Below, piece after piece: positions 59,583 through 64,000 of a stretch of 64,000 bases of DNA. This DNA is from Bacteroidales bacterium. GTDB taxonomy: Bacteria > Bacteroidota > Bacteroidia > Bacteroidales > Muribaculaceae. The notes under the pieces are model-generated. The model saw nothing but the letters and a program-made list of their open reading frames with translations. It was not told the origin of the DNA and did not search any database. How positions within the stretch are numbered: the first letter of the stretch is position 1; each line of letters starts with the position of its first letter. The position numbers and the translations under genes are program-made. The stretch lies in assembly GCA_004557825.1 (NCBI GenBank), contig SFFL01000005.1, forward strand, positions 43,726 through 107,725. The letters run 5' to 3'.

Positions 59583-60242
59583 ATGAAGCAGCAGCAAAAT
59601 TTGACCGGAAAACAGCCTGATAAGCCCGAAATACGATCTGATAAAGCAAGAAAGCGGCGGCAGAATCTGCCTGAGGCAGTGGTCGCCGATGTGCGAGAGG
59701 CGGCGAAGGTGCTTCGTCGCGGAGGCGTGATTCTCTACCCCACCGACACGGTGTGGGGGATTGGGTGCGATTCCACCAATGCCGAGGCCGTAGCCCGTGT
59801 GTTTGCGCTGAAGCATCGTCCCGACCATAAGGCAATGATTGTACTTGTGGCTGACGCCGACGAAGCCGCCGCCTATGTGGAGGATATGCCCGAGGTGGCA
59901 TTTCAACTGATTGAATATGCTGAGAAGCCGCTGACCATTGTATATGACAAAGGGGTGGGGCTTGCTCCAGACCTGCTTGGCCCGGAAGGTAGCATCGGCA
60001 TCCGCGTCACCCGGGAGCTGTTCTCCAATGCGCTGTGCCGGGAGTTGGGAAGGCCGCTTGTGTCAACTTCGGCCAATATTTCCGGCGAGCCTGCAGCAGC
60101 CACCTTCCCCGAAATTTCCGCTGAAATTCTTGATGGGGTTGACTATGTGGTGAACTACCGCCGCGACGACCTCTCCAAGTCGGCTCCCTCCACAGTGATG
60201 CGCCTCTCTGGCTCGGGCGAGTTTAAGATTCTGCGTCCATAA
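59583..60242 (+). CDS. tsaC: L-threonylcarbamoyladenylate synthase (Sua5/YrdC/YciO)
   Basis: Makes threonylcarbamoyl-AMP for t6A modification of tRNA. 219 residues. Motifs: GGVILYPTDTVWGIGCDSTN, LKHRPDHKAMIVLV, GSIGIRVTRE and RPLVSTSANISGEPA. A basic, disordered head of about 25 residues (MKQQQNLTGKQPDKPEIRSD) precedes the domain. It lacks the C-terminal Sua5 domain, so it is of the short TsaC type. TcdA, encoded at 15809-16558, acts on the product of this pathway. The wbaP-like gene follows by 37 bases. Confidence 0.92.
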   Translation: MKQQQNLTGKQPDKPEIRSDKARKRRQNLPEAVVADVREAAKVLRRGGVILYPTDTVWGIGCDSTNAEAVARVFALKHRPDHKAMIVLVADADEAAAYVEDMPEVAFQLIEYAEKPLTIVYDKGVGLAPDLLGPEGSIGIRVTRELFSNALCRELGRPLVSTSANISGEPAAATFPEISAEILDGVDYVVNYRRDDLSKSAPSTVMRLSGSGEFKILRP

Positions 60243-60279
60243 CACGCGGATTTACAGCAACTGAATAATTAGATTTAAA

Positions 60280-61707
60280 GTGACTCTCGAACAACGGCAA
60301 CGGCTCAGATATGTGACCACAGATTTCCTGGCCACCTCGCTGGCGTGGCTGCTGTTCAATGTGTTTCGCTATCACCAGATAGAAGCTATCGGCGGGTTCA
60401 GTACGTTCCGGTCGTATTACGAGGTCAGGCCTGTGTATATGGGTCAGATATTCTTCCCGCTGATGATGATGGCGCTGTATGCCCTGTCGGGCTATTACAA
60501 CCGGCCGCTGTTCCGCTCGCGCGTGGATGACTTCCTTGTCACGGCTTCCACGGCGATAATCGGTTCGGTGGCTATCTACCTGATGGCGCTGTTCAACGAT
60601 CCCATTCCCGACCGGCTCAGCAACTTTATGCTGCTTCTTCTGCTGTTTCTGCTGCTCTTCGGGGTGGTATATGCTGGCCGACTGATCATCACTTTGCTTG
60701 GGCGCAGAATCGTGAACCGCGGCGATGTGTCACAGCGGTTTGCTATCATCGGCGTCAATGCCGAATCGCGCGAGCTGCGCCGACGGTTGGAGCGCTACCG
60801 CAGCCGTGGCAATAGGGTAGTGGCTTATATCGATGCCGAAGCACCCGATGAGGAGCATAAACTGTTTAAACGCTACGATTCCCTCCCGGTATATCCGATA
60901 GATAATCTTGCGGCTGCCGTAGAGCGGCAGAATATACAAGGAATTATTCTTACCGAGGAGAGCGGAGCTATGGAGAATCTCTCGGAGACTCTCAATAAGC
61001 TTTATCCGCTTGACATTCCTATCTTCCTGTCGCCTAAATCGCTCCAGCTTGTGAGCCGTATGAACCGCGTGGGAGATATTGCAGGCGAACCGCTTGTCGA
61101 TATCTTCTCGGCGCATATTCCGGAATATACCCGAAACCTCAAGCGCACCGGCGATGTGATGGTCTCAGCGATTGCATTGCTGGCGCTTTCTCCGCTGATG
61201 CTGATTCTGGCGGCGTGGATACGCCTCGACTCCAAGGGGCCGGTGTTCTATCGCCAGGAGCGTATCGGATTTCATAAAAAGCCATTCCGGATAATCAAGT
61301 TCCGCACGATGATTCCGGAGGCTGAAGCCGAAGGACCACGTCTGTCGGCGGAGGGCGATGAGCGAGTGACCAAGTGCGGCCGGTTCCTGCGGAAATACCG
61401 CCTCGATGAGTTGCCGCAGTTCTGGAATGTGCTCTGCGGCGAGATGTCGCTTGTAGGGCCGCGTCCCGAACGTGAATATTTTATCAGTAAGATTTTACAA
61501 AAAGCTCCATATTATTCCCTTTTGCATCAGGTGCGCCCCGGGCTTACATCCTGGGGTATGGTGAAACACGGATATGCCTCGACCGTGGATGAGATGATAG
61601 AGCGCTCGCGCTTCGATCTGATCTACCTTGAGAATATTTCGCTGATGACCGATATGAAGATTCTGCTGCATACGGTCAATACCGTGCTGACCGGCAGAGG
61701 TGTGTGA
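60280..61707 (+). CDS. Polyprenyl glycosylphosphotransferase (WcaJ/WbaP-like)
   Basis: Transfers a sugar phosphate to undecaprenyl phosphate to start exopolysaccharide or O-antigen synthesis. 475 residues from GTG at 60280. N-terminal four hydrophobic helices (FLATSLAWLLFNVF, IFFPLMMMALYALSG, ASTAIIGSVAIYLMAL, FMLLLLLFLLLFGVV), a central Rossmann-like CoA-binding part, and the C-terminal catalytic domain: RTGDVMVSAIALLALSPLM, FYRQERIGFHKKPFRIIKFR, DELPQFWNVLCGEMSLVGPR and RPGLTSWG. A start at GTG is required by the position of the first helix. It fits with the O-antigen-type genes near 51 kb. Confidence 0.88.
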   Translation: MTLEQRQRLRYVTTDFLATSLAWLLFNVFRYHQIEAIGGFSTFRSYYEVRPVYMGQIFFPLMMMALYALSGYYNRPLFRSRVDDFLVTASTAIIGSVAIYLMALFNDPIPDRLSNFMLLLLLFLLLFGVVYAGRLIITLLGRRIVNRGDVSQRFAIIGVNAESRELRRRLERYRSRGNRVVAYIDAEAPDEEHKLFKRYDSLPVYPIDNLAAAVERQNIQGIILTEESGAMENLSETLNKLYPLDIPIFLSPKSLQLVSRMNRVGDIAGEPLVDIFSAHIPEYTRNLKRTGDVMVSAIALLALSPLMLILAAWIRLDSKGPVFYRQERIGFHKKPFRIIKFRTMIPEAEAEGPRLSAEGDERVTKCGRFLRKYRLDELPQFWNVLCGEMSLVGPRPEREYFISKILQKAPYYSLLHQVRPGLTSWGMVKHGYASTVDEMIERSRFDLIYLENISLMTDMKILLHTVNTVLTGRGV

Positions 61708-61751
61708 TAGAGGAGTGAAAGTGTTTGTTAATAGGTACAACGTAAGAATCA

Positions 61752-63569
61752 ATGCGTGATCCATATCTGCCCGGTAGATTGCAGGCTCCCGTCCACTCCT
61801 GGTGGATGAAAATGCTTGCCTGGCGAGAGAAACATATAAAGGAGAAGTCGCTGGTGATAATGCTGTCGCTGGTGGTTGGCATATTGGCCGGCCTCGCCGC
61901 GATGGTGCTGAAATGGCTTATTCATTACATAAGCTCTTCGCTCACCGGCTTCGTGACTGTAGAGACCGGCAATTATCTTTACATCATCTATCCTGTGATA
62001 GGTATTCTGCTGGCTATGTGGTATGTGCGGTATGTGGTGAAAGACAACATATCGCACGGTGTTACCCGCGTGCTCTATTCTATTTCGCAGAACAAGAGCC
62101 GACTGAAGCCGCACAATATGTACACTTCGGTGGTGGCCTCGTCGATAACCATCGGCTTTGGCGGATCGGTCGGAGCCGAAGGCCCGATTGTATTTACCGG
62201 CGCTGCCATTGGGTCGAATCTCGGTCAGGCTTTCCGTCTGTCGCCAAGGGTGCTTATGATTCTGGTGGGATGCGGCGCGGCTGCCGGTATCGCCGGCATT
62301 TTCAAGGCTCCAATTGCCGGAATGCTTTTCACCCTGGAGGTGCTGATGCTCGACCTAACCACGGTGACGGTAATGCCTCTGCTGATAGCGTCGATCACTG
62401 CCGCTTCGATTGCGTATATCTTCACTGGCTACGACCTGGAATTCTTCTTCGTGCAGAGCGAGCCCTTTGTAATGGAGCGAGTGCCCTTCTTCGTGGCGCT
62501 GGGCGTTTTCTGCGGACTTATCTCGCTCTATTTCACGAGGGTGATGAATCTGATGGAAAACTTTTTCCGCAAATACTTGCATAAGCAGTGGCAGCGCACA
62601 CTGGTGGGCGGCACAATTCTCGCCTCGCTCGTGTTCCTTTTTCCGCCGCTCTATGGCGAAGGCTACGGGTCAATCAATTCTCTGCTCAATGGCGACCCCG
62701 GGTCGATTGTCGATGGTTCGATATTCTATGGCGACCGCAATAATGTATGGTTCATTATCCTCTACATAGGTATGATTATCGCCCTGAAAGGGTTTGCCAC
62801 CTCCGCGACCAATGGCGGCGGCGGTGTGGGCGGCACATTCGCCCCCTCGCTGTATGTGGGATGTATGACCGGATTCTTCTTCGCGTTTCTGATCAATCAT
62901 CTCGGCTTCGGTATGGAACTGTCGGTAAAGAATTTCGCGCTGATGGGAATGGCCGGGGTGATGTCGGGTGTGATGCATGCGCCGCTGATGGGCATCTTCC
63001 TCACGGCAGAGATGACCGGTGGTTATGAATTGTTCCTGCCGCTGCTAATTGTGTCTACGCTCTCCTATGGCACAATCAAGATTTTTGAACCATACTCAAT
63101 CTATACGATGCGACTGGCACGTCGCGGCGAGCTGCTCACTCACCACAAGGATAAGGCGGTGCTCACACTGCTTAAAATGAATTCGGTGATTGAGACCGAC
63201 TTCCTCACTGTCACACCGGATATGAATCTGCGGCAGATGGTGGATACGATATCGAAGTCAAACCGTAATTTGTTTCCGGTTATCAACGACGACAACCGCT
63301 TGATAGGTGTGGTTTATCTCGATGATATCCGCAACATTATGTTCCGCCCCGACCTCTACAAGCGGCTGCACGTGAGCCGGTTTATGACTGCGGCCAGCAC
63401 ACGCCTTCACACCACCGATACGATGGAAACTGTGATGAAGACTTTCGATGATACCGGCGCCTGGAATCTCCCCGTTGTCGACGACGAGGGCAAGTATGTG
63501 GGCTTCGTGTCGAAATCAAAAATATTCAATTCCTACCGCCGCGTACTCCGCCACTATTCCGAGGATTAA
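61752..63569 (+). CDS. ClC family chloride channel/antiporter with CBS domains
   Basis: 605 residues. The ClC membrane part has the selectivity motifs GFGGSVGAEGPIVFTGAAIG (gating glutamate in the A-E-G-P), FKAPIAGMLFTLEVL (a glutamate at the site of the internal proton pathway) and GGGGVGGTFAPSLYVG. The C-terminal 130 residues form a CBS pair (LTVTPDMNLRQMVDTISKS and TRLHTTDTMETVMKTFDDTG). Both glutamates fit an H+/Cl- antiporter, but this is inference. It follows wbaP-like by 44 bases; the end is followed by a palindromic element and a transposase. Confidence 0.92.
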   Translation: MRDPYLPGRLQAPVHSWWMKMLAWREKHIKEKSLVIMLSLVVGILAGLAAMVLKWLIHYISSSLTGFVTVETGNYLYIIYPVIGILLAMWYVRYVVKDNISHGVTRVLYSISQNKSRLKPHNMYTSVVASSITIGFGGSVGAEGPIVFTGAAIGSNLGQAFRLSPRVLMILVGCGAAAGIAGIFKAPIAGMLFTLEVLMLDLTTVTVMPLLIASITAASIAYIFTGYDLEFFFVQSEPFVMERVPFFVALGVFCGLISLYFTRVMNLMENFFRKYLHKQWQRTLVGGTILASLVFLFPPLYGEGYGSINSLLNGDPGSIVDGSIFYGDRNNVWFIILYIGMIIALKGFATSATNGGGGVGGTFAPSLYVGCMTGFFFAFLINHLGFGMELSVKNFALMGMAGVMSGVMHAPLMGIFLTAEMTGGYELFLPLLIVSTLSYGTIKIFEPYSIYTMRLARRGELLTHHKDKAVLTLLKMNSVIETDFLTVTPDMNLRQMVDTISKSNRNLFPVINDDNRLIGVVYLDDIRNIMFRPDLYKRLHVSRFMTAASTRLHTTDTMETVMKTFDDTGAWNLPVVDDEGKYVGFVSKSKIFNSYRRVLRHYSED

Positions 63570-63600
63570 CCGTAAAATAAGTAAAGGGAGTGTGTGTCAA

Positions 63601-63720
63601 ATTTACGTAAATGGCACCAACTTGTAGGGATGCACCCAAGGTACGTCCGCCATACACATTGAATACCAGTAAATTAAAAGGACGCACCTGGGGTGCGTCC
63701 CTACAATTTGATACGTAAAT
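63601..63720. repeat. Palindromic dispersed element (GGACGCACC type), copy C
   Basis: The left arm 63603-63648 and right arm 63680-63719 are inverted: TTTACGTA at both outer ends, CTTGTAGGGATGCACCC against the complement of GGGTGCGTCCCTACAATTTG. Spacer AT-rich. Closely related to 3142-3244. It lies between the ClC stop and the 3' end of a transposase gene, so it may be one end of that insertion sequence or a target for it. Confidence 0.7.
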
Positions 63721-63723
63721 TCA

Positions 63724-64000
63724 TTACTGTCCACTAAAAATGGACGGTTCTAAATAATTAAACAAATTCGGTTCATTGGAACCATAGAGATCATTGACAT
63801 CGTTGATATTCTTTTTGTCGAACAAGTCCCGCAGAGGAGTCTTGTCGGTCAGGGAGATTCCGAAAATCTGTAGAACCTCGTATACGGATCGCTCCAGCTT
63901 CATGTCGTGCTGCATTATCGCCACAAGACAGTAAGTGATTATGGCACAGTATATTTGTATTCTGACGGCATTCTCAGAAGTTCCCCAGAACTTCTTTATC
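63724..64000 (-). mobile_element. IS4-type transposase, C-terminal end, cut by window
   Basis: The frame is open from the window edge to a stop at 63724-63726, 92 codons. The segment KFWGTSENAVRIQIYCAIIT, then CLVAIMQHDMKLERSVYEVL, then FGISLTDKTPLRDLFDKKN and GSNEPNLFNYL match the C-terminus of IS4-family transposases of Bacteroides. The upstream part and catalytic residues are outside the window. The insertion sequence would extend to the right of 64000; its left end is probably near 63600-63720. Confidence 0.8.

Overview
This window looks like a stretch of Bacteroidales chromosome, probably from a gut lineage such as Muribaculaceae; the family assignment is inference. Many genes have Bacteroidota-type promoters (TTTG, 19-22 bases, TAnnTTTG). 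Gene content agrees: type III glutamine synthetase, LL-diaminopimelate aminotransferase, class III fructose-bisphosphatase, the type IX secretion protein PorQ beside cmk and ispH, a reverse rubrerythrin, a lipoprotein with an acidic stretch after its cysteine, and an EF-G paralogue. Most genes are housekeeping or metabolic. I saw no tRNA, rRNA, CRISPR array or intact prophage.

Layout. 0-10 kb: truncated PBP4-type carboxypeptidase, TetR/FabG pair, prion-like TM2 protein, reverse rubrerythrin, AI-2E family permease, an overlapping nucleoside transporter-rsmE-kdsA operon, and a TPR protein. 10-21 kb: ECF sigma factor with a membrane partner, carAB, tcdA, a YolD/UmuC-like polymerase pair, then a MurU-like nucleotidyltransferase beside a kinase fused to a RapZ C-terminal domain. 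21-22 kb: non-coding DNA with a phage tape-measure fragment between inverted repeats. 22-30 kb: prfA, pyrF, pgk, lon and a divergent EF-G2-like factor. 30-36 kb: a lipoprotein, a TonB C-terminal domain protein, a MORN-like secreted protein, murI, and galK-nucleotidyltransferase-galE without galT. 36-47 kb: META-domain lipoprotein, dnaA, purT, then dapF-dapL-glnN-purF-like. 47-56 kb: porQ-cmk-ispH, a lipoprotein, an O-antigen ligase/polymerase-like protein, a glycosyltransferase, an Lrp regulator, GNAT and a zinc-type ABC pair without a permease. 56-64 kb: fbp, a secreted protein interrupted by an in-frame TAG, tsaC, a polyprenyl glycosylphosphotransferase, a ClC channel and the C-terminal end of an IS4-type transposase.

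Links between genes. Envelope construction recurs: PBP4, kdsA, murI, dapF/dapL, the MurU/kinase-RapZ pair, glycosyltransferases and PorQ. tsaC and tcdA act at the start and end of the t6A/ct6A tRNA modification route. The observations most worth pursuing are the kinase-RapZ fusion beside a MurU homologue, the EF-G paralogue with alanine at the catalytic histidine position, a DnaA whose DNA-recognition signature is RNYATV rather than RDHTTV, the galT-less galactose operon, and dispersed GGACGCACC-type hairpin elements, one of which lies beside the transposase. All calls rest on reading the sequence and on family knowledge; no database search was run.
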